NCBI GenBank assembly: GCA_027924585.1
Contig: BSBM01000426.1
Location: 2,876,501-2,940,500, forward strand
Length of the DNA: 64,000 nucleotides
Origin: Larix kaempferi
Taxonomy: Eukaryota > Streptophyta > Pinopsida > Pinales > Pinaceae
Direction: 5' to 3'
Shown here: piece after piece, positions 23,856 to 34,390 of the stretch
How positions within the stretch are numbered: position 1 is the stretch's first letter
How the letters are laid out: the number at the start of each line of letters is the position of its first letter
Position numbers and translations under genes: made by a program
Notes under the pieces: generated by a model
Told to the model about the DNA's origin: nothing
Database searches by the model: none
Seen by the model: the letters and a program-made list of their open reading frames with translations, nothing else

Positions 23856-24078
23856 AAATAATAACAAAATAAAATTTAAAATATTGTTACGTCGGCCATT
23901 AATAAAAACAATTTTTTATTTTTTTTTATTTTCGAAATAAAATCATTAACTATAGAAACGCGGAAGCTATTACACAAAATTAAAAAAAAAAAAAGAATCT
24001 ACCACAAAGCGATCTGATTTCTACGAACAGTTAATTTGCATAATAGCTCCTCTATCATTATTTTTTTTATCATTTTTT

Positions 24079-24513
24079 GCTGTGCAGCTCCTCCCTCCAC
24101 GCAGCCTCCATCCCACGCCACCTGCACCCTCCACCCAGCTCCTCCCATCTCCTCCCTCCACGCTGCCTCCCTCCCACGCTTCCTGCATGCTGCCTCCCTC
24201 CCACGCTGCTTGCACCCTCCACGCTACCTCCTCGCTCCTCCCTCCTAGCTCCTCCACGCTGCCTACACCCTCCTCGCTCCCAGTGCCACCCTCCTCCCTC
24301 CTAGCTCCTCCACGCTGCCTACACCCTCCTCGCTCCCAGTGCCACCCTCCTCCCTCCATGCAGCCTGCACCCTCCTCCCTCCTAGCGTTGCCCTCTCCTC
24401 CCTCCCAGAGCCGCCCTCCTCCCTCCATGTAGCCTGCACCCAGCCTTCGTCCCTGCGCCGCCCTCCACGCAGCCTGCACCCTCCTCCCTGCCAATGCCGC
24501 CCTCCACACAGCG
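24079..24513. repeat. C-rich/G-rich minisatellite
   Basis: Nested repeats of CCTCCCTCC, CCACGCTGCC and GCACCCTCCTC. A 56-bp block (near 24245 and 24303) is repeated nearly exactly. All pyrimidine-rich runs lie on the plus strand, so the minus strand has many GGGAGG runs. Long frames on both strands (Pro/Ser/Leu-rich on plus, Gly/Glu/Ala-rich on minus) follow from the repeat and are not evidence of a gene. Confidence 0.85.
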
Positions 24514-25470
24514 CACCCTCATATTAAAACAAAATTATATTTTAATATATTTTTAATTATATTTAAATTTAAATTTAATATTATATTAATATTAAATATA
24601 ATTTTAAATTAAATTAAATTATATTTAAAATTTAAAATTAAATTAAATTAAATTTTTAATTTTTAATTTTAATTTATATAATTTATACAAAATTATGTAT
24701 CCATTAATATAATATTTTCAATGAAAAATGACCAATTTTAATATAATAAATTTGTATTTTTAAGGAATAGATTTACCATGGTAAAGTTGGTTTTCATTTA
24801 AAATGAGAAATCATCACTTACAAAAAAAAATTAAGTATACAACTCATCTAATATTAAATGTTTGTTTATCTATCATAGATCTTACAATCTCTTCATCCTA
24901 TTCCAAAAGCATAAGTTTTAGAAAGTATGTCAATGCACCTTCTATTATGGCACTAGGGAAGCCTTTTGAAGACAACATTTTTCTTGGAAGTTTCTTTTTC
25001 AATTTCAAACACCCTAATTCTTTGTGGATCAATTCATTTACAATGTATGAACATTTAATTTGTGATCACACTAATGTTGGATCAAGACTGAAAATATTGA
25101 TTCCTAACTATTCATTGAATTTTAATGCGAGTCTTTAAATAACGAGAATACCAATCTAAAGAATTCTAACTTACAACAATAACAATGCTTAAGCTATTAA
25201 AAAGCAACTAGGTTTGTTGCATGGTTAACCATCAAATTTAAATTATATTTTAAATTTTAAATTTAAATTTATATAATTTATATTTAAATTTAAATCTCGA
25301 TTCAAAGTTCTAAATATATTATATTGTTTACATTCCAAATAGTTGGGTGTATTTCAATGGTAACACGCTATGGTGGTTATAGGTAGGTCACAGGGTCAAA
25401 CCCTCTTGAATTTGTTTTAAAATATATTGAATTATGAAAATATAGTGAATTTTCATAATCATGTAAAGTG
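24514..25470. other. AT-rich spacer
   Basis: 24530-24800 is almost pure A/T with TTTAAATTTAAA words. A 111-codon plus frame at 24803-25138 lacks a recognisable domain, and nothing supports it as a gene. A tRNA-like word pair near 25355-25405 is weak. Confidence 0.5.
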
Positions 25471-26500
25471 AGTTGCATACTTGCATAGATTTCAGCGTAT
25501 GGTGTTTTATCCTTGCATAGATTTTAGTGTATATGTTAAATGCTTGACATTTTTTTATATAGAAACTGAACTAGAAATGGAAGATGTGCATGTGGAAGAT
25601 GCTATAAGACAAACAGGAGAAGAACAAAAAATACAAAACGTTGAAAATCAAGGAAGAAAATCTAATGAAATGACAACAAAAGAACGAGAAGAAGACTTGA
25701 AACGAAAAGCGGATCGACAAAAAGAATATCGAAAAAGAAAGTTGGACAAAATGACAGCAGAAGAACGAGAAGAACTAAGTAAACGAAACATTGACGGACA
25801 AAGAGCATTATCATGTACAGTGAGTTTTATCCTTGCATAGATTTCAGTGTATGGTGTTTTATCATAAATTTCAGTGTAGTTGTTAATGCATGGATGCATA
25901 GATTTCAGTGTGGATTTCATGGATGCATAAATTTTAGTGTATATTTCATAGATGCATAAATGACAACAAAAGAACAAGAAGAATACATGAAATAAAAAGT
26001 AGATCAACAAAAAGAATATCAAAAAATAAAGTTAGACAAAATGGCAGCAGAAGAACGAGAAGAACGACGACAACGAAACGCAGATTGACAAAAAGAATAT
26101 CGAAAAAGAAATTTAGACGAATTGATAGCGGAAGAACGAGAAGGACAAAATAAACAAAACATTTACCGACAAAGAGCATTATCATGTACAATGAGTTTTA
26201 TCCTTGCATAGATTTCAGTGTATGGTGTTTTATTCTTTCATAAATTTCAGTGTAGGTGTTAATGCATGGATGCATAGATTTCAGTGTATATTTCATGGAT
26301 GCATAAATTTTAGTGTTGATTTCATAGATGCATAAATGACAGCAAAAGAATGAGAAGAATACAGAAAAAGAAAGTTGGATGAAATGATAGCAGAAGAACG
26401 AGAAGAACGTTGAAAAGGAAATGCAAATCGACAAAAAGAATATCAAAAAAGAAAGTTAGACGAATTGGCAGCAGAAGAACGAGAAGAACAAATAAAAATT
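25471..26500 (+). pseudogene. Repeated charged-peptide coding relic (three units)
   Basis: A Lys/Arg/Glu/Gln-rich frame at 25481-25840 contains two copies of a helix-like motif of the form T-x-EEREE/D-L-x-KR-x-x-D-x-Q. The block starting AAATGACAACAAAAGAACGAG at 25667 recurs at about 25958 and 26333 (ACAGCAAAAGAATGAG). The copies are separated by non-coding spacers that themselves repeat GCATAGATTTCAGTGTATG and GGATGCATAAATTT. The second and third units are broken by stops. Similar basic/acidic repeats occur at the N-terminus of some plant Helitron proteins, but this is a loose resemblance. It may simply be an expanded coiled-coil exon. Confidence 0.4.
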
Positions 26501-26869
26501 CCTTTGATAAGGTGATACAGATACTTCCTTACATACTTCAATGAAAAAGTCCTTCGATAAGGTGATACATTTGTTTGCGACAAATGACGGTGTAAACTGT
26601 CATAACAAGCGTTTAGTAAGAAGTCTAAATTGTCCCATTGCGACCAGTATTGCTACATATGTAAGAAGCAACTATTCTATGGAAGGAGATGAAGAAGGGT
26701 TGTAACTTGAATTACTTATAGCCATAGAAGCAAGGGTAATGCTCTCATCAAACCTATGGACTGATGCATCAATGTTGATCAACTTAACCTATGTATCTGT
26801 GTTTTCAACTTAACCTGTTCCTTACAATGTGGATCAAACTCCAGTTTTGTGTCACCACCCACGAATGAA
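26501..26869. other. Non-coding spacer
   Basis: A short duplication of TTTGATAAGGTGATACA (about 26503 and 26552). No gene is seen. Confidence 0.6.
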
Positions 26870-27045
26870 ACCAGCCTAGATCCAAATCATAGGCTCTATC
26901 CAGCGCCCAGAGGGATCAAATCTCCCGAGGTGCAAACCTCTTCTCAGGTGTTGCATTCAAGGAGCTTTTCGAGGAGAGGTTTGCACCTCGGGAGATTTGA
27001 TCCCTCTCGGCGCTTGATAGAGACTAGGATTTGGATCTAGGGTGG
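26870..27045. mobile_element. Long perfect hairpin, foldback MITE
   Basis: The left arm runs from ACCAGCCTAGATCC (26870) to about 26945. The right arm runs from about 26972 to GGATCTAGGGTGGT (27046). The arms contain GAGGGATCAAATCTCCCGAG and its exact complement CTCGGGAGATTTGATCCCTC, with only a few mismatches over about 70 bases and a loop of about 30. Its right end is also the right end of the 3.4-kb insertion. Relatives lie at 12848 and 32881. Confidence 0.85.
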
Positions 27046-28050
27046 TAATACTACATTTTAACCTCATGAAGTTCATAGGTAGGGTGCTTAGTAATTTCAT
27101 TTAACAGAAAGATAGAATAACCGCAAACTTTGATGAGAGTCTACTTGATACTCCTATGCAGTTTAAATATCCTAATGAGTTAATTTGCATGTTCAGGATG
27201 CTATTCATAAACTTTGTTTGGTTAAGGTAATAACATATTTTGTCAAAGTTTTCCATACCTCATTTAGCGCTTACCAAATAAAATTATGAATTCCACAATT
27301 TCAACATAAAGATTATGATACTTCTTTTCTCTTTTAATAAAGTTACTCAATCATGACACTAAAACCATTATATTTCACATCAACTCAGAAGAATATAAGA
27401 ACAACATCTGTATCGAGACATCCTTCATAATTACATCTTAGTATTTCTTTGTTGCTTTCAAACCTTTCATATATTTATCCATGCATATTTCAATTAATTT
27501 TGAACCTTACAACTATGTCTAGAATGTACCTTACATGCTAACATTAATTGTAACAAAACTAATTACTTCGAATCATTCTTTTAGACATGAAATCATTTTC
27601 AACTATAACATTGACTAGAGTATTGCATATGCATTTCTTATTATAGGTTTTCATGGAAATAACTCACTCACATACTTGTATCAATAAAATTAACTAAGTA
27701 TGAGTAATTTCTACCTTATGTAACTCTCATAACCACTTTGCCCATATACTAAAAAAATACCATATTCTATGACAATACTATGGAACAATGTGAGTATCCG
27801 TATCTTTCATCTAACCAGGAAAACTCGCGACAAAGATAACATATCTGACTTACAATGAGGAAAGGCTATGATGAAAATACTTATCTTTACTCTGGAGAAC
27901 TTCGAAGTTTGAAATTTGAATGACATTACCCCTCGTCCATTCCATTTCATGCATTCAAAAATGAAACAAAACAATTGATTAGTAATTTTAACTACCTTCA
28001 TACTTACTTATCGCATGTTGAGCTCATTAGGCCCTAGTGTTGTAACCTAA
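27046..28050 (-). other. LARD interior, non-coding, second part
   Basis: Resumes the interrupted interior with TAATACTACATTTTAACC. No coding frame above 64 codons and no retroviral motif up to the PBS. Confidence 0.7.
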
Positions 28051-28063
28051 TGCTCTGATACCA
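28051..28063 (-). other. LARD primer-binding site, tRNA-iMet type
   Basis: On the minus strand it is TGGTATCAGAGCA, the standard plant PBS, two bases after the 5' LTR end (TGTTACA). It fixes the orientation of the LARD. Confidence 0.92.
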
Positions 28064-28065
28064 TA

Positions 28066-31000
28066 TGTAACATACCCATATTTAACTAAGTTAGTAATTA
28101 GTGAACAATCACAAAAAGAAAAGATTATTCACCTTTATGTTTCATCTTACTCTTAAAAATACAAGACTAGTTACCTGAGGTTTGAGGTTTGATCATAGGA
28201 ACACATAACTAGAAAAATGTAAATCACAACCTTACACAAGTTATTAATGGTACACTAAACATGTGTATTCTCACATCCTTACATACATCCATATCATCTC
28301 ACATCCTTACATACATCCATATCATCAGTAAGACATGCATAATAATGGAACTATTTATACATTTCAACAAAATCATTTACGAAAACCAACTCATGACTAT
28401 TTATCTAGCTTGACATCTTCTAAACCACTCAACAATGGAAAGTACTTATCTAGATCATTAGATTTGGACGACAAAAACACCATAACATTACGGAGATTAA
28501 ATACATAAGCTGCACTTATACAAGAACACAAGCTATCAAATCACACATAGGAGAGAGACAATTTTAGGTGGTTCACCCGTACCCATGGGATACGTCCACA
28601 AAGATTTGCCCTCATTTATTCCATTTATCAACTTAAAAGATTACATTCTGCAACTCCGGTATTGCAATTTTTCTCTCTTTCTCACTACCTCTCCCATGGA
28701 GAGTACTTCCTCAATATTCAACCAAAATGTCGAACCACTTACAGAGGCAGCTTAAAGTTATCATCAGCATACATTCAAAGAACTATCTTGGATTTATTTA
28801 TATAAGTAGTTGCTGGCGTTCCAACGCTAATATATAGAACTTCTCTCTATGTTAATATCTCGATCTTAACATTCTACGAAAATCCCCAAATTACTAAAGA
28901 GGTCCAAATGAAAAACCACCGAGTTAGGTCTTCTTAAGTTACAAGCAACAAGGGTAAAACATGGATCGTTGTCCCTAAAAATATGCCGAAATAAATAAAA
29001 ATGAGAACACTGTAAAAGTCACCTGCTAGAACTTTATCCAGAATCCAAGTTCTAAATGAAACATAAGAAGAACAAGAGAAAAGAGGACATAACCTCATAC
29101 AGGGATTTCTGCTACCAACTCAATACCGGTGTTACTCAACCCGAGATCTGAGTTTCAAAAGGATAAATCTTCATTTTTCGAAGGCAGCACATTCTTACAC
29201 GCAGACTTCCTTTGCAGCAAGTTCCTATAAGCAGAGGTCCGATATTTTTAAAACGGAGTACAAAAAATTTAGACATACTGCGGGTATAAGAAAGAGACCT
29301 CGGTCTCTAACCAATGGGATCTCCAATGAGCTAGCACTACTACAACCTACAATGGTCAACGTTTAATAATGCAAAAAAAAAAAAAACTAACCCGATACCT
29401 AATATTTAGGGCAGGGAGGTCCTGGTATCGACTTCTGTCCCCGTGATTGGTGCTACCTGGTTTTTACAGGGCATGCTTTAACAAACAAAATAAATACCAC
29501 CTCAGTTCCTACAGGGGTCAACAAAATAAGCAATAAGATCGCAGAGCTACCACACCATGCGTCTTCCTGAGGTCAACGAGATCTGTCTTTCAAGCATAAG
29601 TAGATACAAAATATGCAGACAGGAAACTAACATTCAAGGGTTTAAGTTATTGCATGTGCTCGAAAAAGTAAAAATGATGACAGGAAGATCTGCGCGGGCC
29701 TGAACCTACTACCAATATTAACATGAGAAGACTCACACCACAATACTTATTCAGGGTTCAAGTTTTAGCATATCGACGCTGAAAAAAAAAGGGATATAAA
29801 AAAGGGTTCAACAAAATAGACTTACATGGAATGGCTTATCCCATGAGGTGAGTACAAGGACAAGTATTTTCTTTATGCAGCGCGTAATATAGCTGATAAC
29901 TCAAAGGTTAACGCCTCCTGGAAGCAACAATAATAATAGTAGAACAATAAGCAGATATTAACTAAAAGACATTCATATAGAGAGTACAACTCTGTCAACA
30001 GATATCACAATGACATAGTTTAGATAACATGCAATCCTATAGCGAAATCTTATATAACAGGGGTCTCTTGGATCATTGCGATCCCATTGCAGCATAATAT
30101 ATGTAACCCTGATCAATAGAGATCACGCTATACTAAGACAGAGATCAACACAAAAGACTCAAACAAAAAAAAAAAAAACAAGGATCAAGATCCGTGAGCC
30201 ATCCCTTCCCCAACACATACTTTGGTTTCTTTTCCCCCCTTGTCTCCTCTACTACACTTCCTTAAGTAGGTTCGAAACTAGGGCGTTTTCCTTCTAGCTC
30301 GACGGTAGTTCAGAGTTCCGCGTTTCTCTCATGAGACTGATGGCGGAAAGAAGGAGTTGGTGTGGTCCACAGTGGATAGATGGCAAGTTCAGGGGTTCGA
30401 TGCTCCACCTGGTAGCCACGTTCGACAATGGAGCTATCTTCCCTTGAAAATATCAACTACCAAGAAGTGATTCCTATCCCTTCTTTTATGGCAACAATGA
30501 GAGGGCGCTCTTGTTAGGGTGTCGAACTAAGAGTCGATTAGTAGTTAGAATATACTCTCATGTAAATTACAATGGATATCTTAATATTCTTTCAAATATA
30601 TCTTTATATTTATTTATATTTATAATTATATTCATAGCTTACCCCTTTTTTGGTTATTTGAAATGGCACTTCTTCACCAACTATTAAGATGAACTTTTAT
30701 CTAGAACCTAAAATAAATATTAAATATCTTTTTATCAGCAACTAGCTTTATGCTAGTAGAATCGGTAGTCCAAGAAGAATGCTTTGGCCATATAGCTTCT
30801 TTCCTATGTCTAGGACAACATTGTAACATATTAAATCATTAAGTGGAGATACTACCTCTTCTTATTGATAATAGTAAAACAATGTTTTGGTAAAATGGAA
30901 CAACTTAGACTTTTTTCCATTTTAGGAGTAATATGGTCATAGTAGTATACTCCTTCATCTTTATTAACTTTAGTTCATACTCATGAACATACTACTTACT

Positions 31001-31424
31001 TATAATGTTTATTGGTCTTTTCCTTGCTCATGTAGAATAATTAACAATAGTAAGCTATTATTATTCATTCTAGATTCATTTCTTTTAGGGTTTTAAGGAG
31101 ACACTCATATCTTTGGGAATTTAAGTAAATAGTTACTAAGTGTCTAAGACCATTAATATGACACCCGTCATCGAGATTCTAGACCTTCATGGCTTCCTAG
31201 CCAGTCTTCCAGCTCTTAATGGATTTTATTTCCCGTCACTTCTTTCGTTGCATCTGACTTTAGTCTCTTAACTCTCTGTTAACATTTTCAACTTAAGAAA
31301 TAACATACAATACTGTTGGGTTGCACAAGTGGGGCCTTAGCCTTGAGCTCCTCACCAGGGCCATTTACATAGATACAATTACAACAATTTATTTACATTA
31401 GGTTGATAAAGGAGGGGTGTTACA
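28066..31424 (-). repeat. LARD 5' LTR, 3359 bp
   Basis: Starts TGTAACATACCC at 28066 and ends GTGTTACA at 31424 on the plus strand. Collinear with both parts of the split LTR. Private changes include a 28-bp duplication of TCTCACATCCTTACATACAT and following bases (28270-28325), and about 105 bases at 30705-30815 that the other copy has lost. No protein is encoded. Confidence 0.92.
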
Positions 31425-31429
31425 ATCAT

Positions 31430-32194
31430 CGTCCCCTTTTTCTTTTATTGTCGATTTCAGTTGTGTTTCATGGGAAATAAATTGATTGAAAGGAGTCATC
31501 GTGGAATTGTTCGATATGGTATGGGTAAAGTATTTATTTATTTATTATCTAAACACAATATGAACAATACTCTGCTCCTGTAATTAGTATATGAGTACTT
31601 TGTTTTATCGCTATCACAAGAGGGTTTTTTGAGCTGAATTATTGTCATAAATATGTCAGGCGTGATCTATGATAAGCGAGAGCGATGTCTCAGATCTGTA
31701 TAAAGTCTTCTCAAACTTGAAGATTTAATGGAAAACCATTTTATTTTATTTAGTATTCGGTGATCATATTTTCATGTGGTGAGAGATCTGGTGCTATCTT
31801 CATCCAAAACCTTGGCGTAATAAAGTAAGTTTTGCGGGTCTGAGGAATTTAAAACCTTGATTAGAGAAATAACATTTCGGAACCCTCAGATCAATATTGA
31901 TATCAGAGGTCCACGCTAGATTAAATAATTATAATTGTTTTGTAAATATGCGCTCATATCTATATAGAGCTAAAGTAAGAAGTTAATAGATCAAGATTTG
32001 GTTTCTGTCTTTCCGGACCAATAATTGGTTTACGTGGCTTACCTAGAGCTAAATAAATTCCCAATAAATACGAACTTACCTTGAACTGGATCTGCTGATA
32101 AAGAATTGGATTTATTCTATCATACAGAGTTGTTAGCGATCAAACGATCATGGCGATCAAGATCTAAGTAACGACGGTGGAAGAATCTTTTAAG
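31430..32194. other. Sequence resuming after the LARD (presumed chromovirus LTR)
   Basis: By the logic of the 5-bp duplication this continues the LTR cut at 6904. No gene is visible. A TGATATCAGAGG word at about 31898 resembles a PBS, but the flanking sequence does not match the gag leader of the chromovirus. Confidence 0.45.
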
Positions 32195-32640
32195 CTTTTC
32201 AAAAAAAATTTCAAATTGTTTTTCAATCATTTTTTATTTTAAATTAGGTTTTTTTTTTTAAATTTTGCTTCATTTTTATTTTTTTTACATTTATTTAAAT
32301 TTTTTTTTTATAATTTTTTTGAATTGCTCAAAACATAATTGTTTTTAAATTTTATAATGTTGTATTTTTTTTTAAAATTTATTAAAATAAATTAGTTTTA
32401 TTTTAAGTTTTTTCTTTTTTTTTTCAAAATCTTATTTCTTTTTAGTTTTTAGACTTTTATAAATTTGGTTTCATTGTGATTGTTTTTTACATTTTGTTTC
32501 CAATTTTTTAACCTTTTATTATTTAAAAAAAAATTGTTTATAATGTTGTTTAAGTCTTTTTCAAATTTGTTTATTTTAATTTTTTCACCTTTTTTTTAAA
32601 ATTTTATATTTTTAAAGTCGTTGTTTTAAAATTTTAACTT
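32195..32640. repeat. T-rich low-complexity tract
   Basis: About 450 bases dominated by TTTTT, AATTTT and TTTAAATTT. No gene is possible here. Confidence 0.85.
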
Positions 32641-32880
32641 TGAATAAAAACAGGGATGATTATAGGAGGTCCATTTTTCAATTCGGGGTTTGAATTAAGA
32701 TTTCGATTCCAAGGTTGTATATTAGGTTGGTTATAGTTATAGTTATTTTTGTTGGTTAACATAAATTACTCAATCATATTGAATGGAAGGTATCTATAGA
32801 TACTTAAAATTCAAACATTTAATGTACCTTTGCAGTCTATTGAGGTCCGAGTTTTGTTAACACCAACATAGATGCATTAA

Positions 32881-32913
32881 ATCTAAATCTATCAAGCACC
32901 GAGAGGGGTCCAG
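32881..32913. repeat. Half-arm relic of the foldback MITE
   Basis: TCTATCAAGCACCGAGAGGG matches one arm of the 26870-27045 hairpin with one difference. The partner arm is missing. Confidence 0.55.
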
Positions 32914-32954
32914 TTTCTTGTGGAAATTTATTTTATCTTAAATTTTGTATTTAT

Positions 32955-34390
32955 TTTTATTTTATACCCCAATTTTGACCCTTAGGATATATTGGCTTTT
33001 AATGTAAATATTATATACATGCGATGTATGTTTTCCTAGTGTGGAGCTCAAGGCCAAGGCCCCGTTAGTTGATGCTCGGATTTTATTTAAAAATGTAAGT
33101 ATTTGATATTATGTTATCCATGTGCTATTAAGCCATGGAAATTGTAAAAATGATGTAAATAAAAATCATGCAATAAAATACCAAAAACTAGCTATGGAAG
33201 CAACTAATAAGAGGGTGCCATGTGTATCCACTAGGGAGTGGTGAGGGGGTTGTGGGGTTGAATTATATGCTGCCAAATGTCATCTTGTGAACCCATTTGA
33301 CTTTATTTGCTGACATTTAATTCTGTTTAAGAAAGTTGTAGAAGAAATCAGTCCATGGCTTCAATGGAGCATGGGTAGCCCATAAATTCATATGCCAGGT
33401 ATGGGCTCTATTTTCTTGACCCACAAGTCACCCTACCTCATGGGAATTCGTCCTTCCTCATCCCCATTCCATTGTGGAACATCCAAGCATCAATTTTCAT
33501 CCTTTACACATGCCCAACAGTGAAAAAAACCCATAAATCATAACTTTGAATGGAACCACGTTTTGAAGTGCCAAAAACGCCCATAAATTTGTGTGGATAG
33601 TGAAATCCAATGGGGGATCCATAGACCTGAACCTTGGGGAAAATTTGAGAGTGTTATATGCCCAGAAATCCATCGGAGAACCTTGTTTTAGAATCCCGAA
33701 AGTGGAAATCCGTGAATGAGATTCACGTGGGTAGAATTGATAAAACCCAAACGTGAATGACAGAGAAGAAGATAGAAAAGAGGTTGGGAGTGCTTGATAA
33801 ACCCAACCGTGTGTTGGATTGGCATAACTGTTTGTGTGAAACCATGGATGTGAGTGAACATGTTTAGTTCCTCCTTAGTGGATACACAACCCAGTTCGGG
33901 GGTGGTCTCTCAGCTGAAAGAATATAGGCTAGACAAAGACCTATGGTTGGGTGGAATGTTGTTCTCACATAGCCAGTTGCTTGGACAACTTCATCTTAAA
34001 AGATAAGTGCTCTTTGTGGTTTAAATTATGTCCATTCTGTGTTCTGTTAGGAATGTTTAATTATTCATGTTAATTGAATGAAATGATTATCTTAAGTTAG
34101 TAATTATAAATCCTATGCATTGCATGAGAAGGGGATTAATTCTCCGTATGTTGTTTCCTCATTCTGCTTGGTAGAAATCGGCAGATGCATCTGATTTTGT
34201 GCATGTGTTAAAATGTTTTAATTATTCCACTGCATAATTTAATTGTGCATCTATTTTTAATTGTAAATTCTTTCATATGGTTGTGGGGGAGAATAGACAC
34301 CCCCATGTTGCGTTCATGTTCCCTCTATGGGTCATCCGGTTCGGGATGACGGGAGGGGACGTGGCATGAGCCAACATGGATTTTTTAATT
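32955..34390 (+). repeat. LTR-like segment related to the LARD LTR
   Basis: A 20-base word at 33044-33063 (GAGCTCAAGGCCAAGGCCCC) is identical to the complement of 21435-21454 in the LARD LTR, and in both cases is preceded by AATGTAAATA some 45-50 bases earlier. An ACCCC word near 32965 sits where the LTR start would be. The segment ends in GC-richer sequence with GGGAGGGGACGTGGC near 34350. No PPT or second copy was found, so it may be a solo LTR of a related family. No coding frame is present. Confidence 0.4.

Larger units (their letters stand above)
23669..27045. mobile_element. 3.4-kb insertion of unknown type in the LARD interior
   Basis: The uninterrupted sequence is preserved at 23474-23540: GAGCTTAATAATACTAC followed by ATTTTAACCTCATG. 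In the disrupted copy GAGCTTAA ends at 23668 and TAATACTAC resumes at 27046, so the insertion lies exactly between A and T with no target duplication. Insertion between A and T without duplication is the Helitron habit, but the 5' end is TT rather than TC and the 3' end is not a clear CTRR. The right end coincides with a long hairpin. Contents are a 58-bp repeat, a C-rich minisatellite, AT-rich sequence and a repeated charged-peptide region. Confidence 0.6.
6905..31429 (-). mobile_element. Non-coding LTR retrotransposon (LARD-like) with nested insertions
   Basis: Bounded by identical 5-bp target duplications ATCAT (6905-6909 and 31425-31429). The element lies on the minus strand: 5' LTR 28066-31424, PBS 28051-28063, PPT at 21529-21543, 3' LTR 6910-21528 with a CACTA insertion. 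Without later insertions it is about 9.7 kb, with LTRs of 3.2-3.4 kb and about 3.2 kb of interior. No gag or pol is visible on either strand of the interior. Long LTRs, a non-coding interior and intact priming sites define LARDs, so mobilisation must have been in trans. Over the first 155 bases the LTRs differ at about five positions. Confidence 0.9.

Noticed and set aside
24021-24527. Long open frames of 162 codons (minus) and 116 codons (plus)
   Set aside because: All frames on both strands are open because of the C-rich minisatellite. The peptides are simple repeats without a domain.
25345-25410. tRNA-like word pair (GGTAACACGCTATGG and GGGTCAAACCC) as another SINE
   Set aside because: No A-tail or target duplication could be found, and the A-box match is poor.
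31890-31915. TGATATCAGAGG as a second primer-binding site and a tandem LTR arrangement
   Set aside because: It differs from the standard PBS at critical bases, and the following sequence does not resemble the gag leader of the chromovirus.
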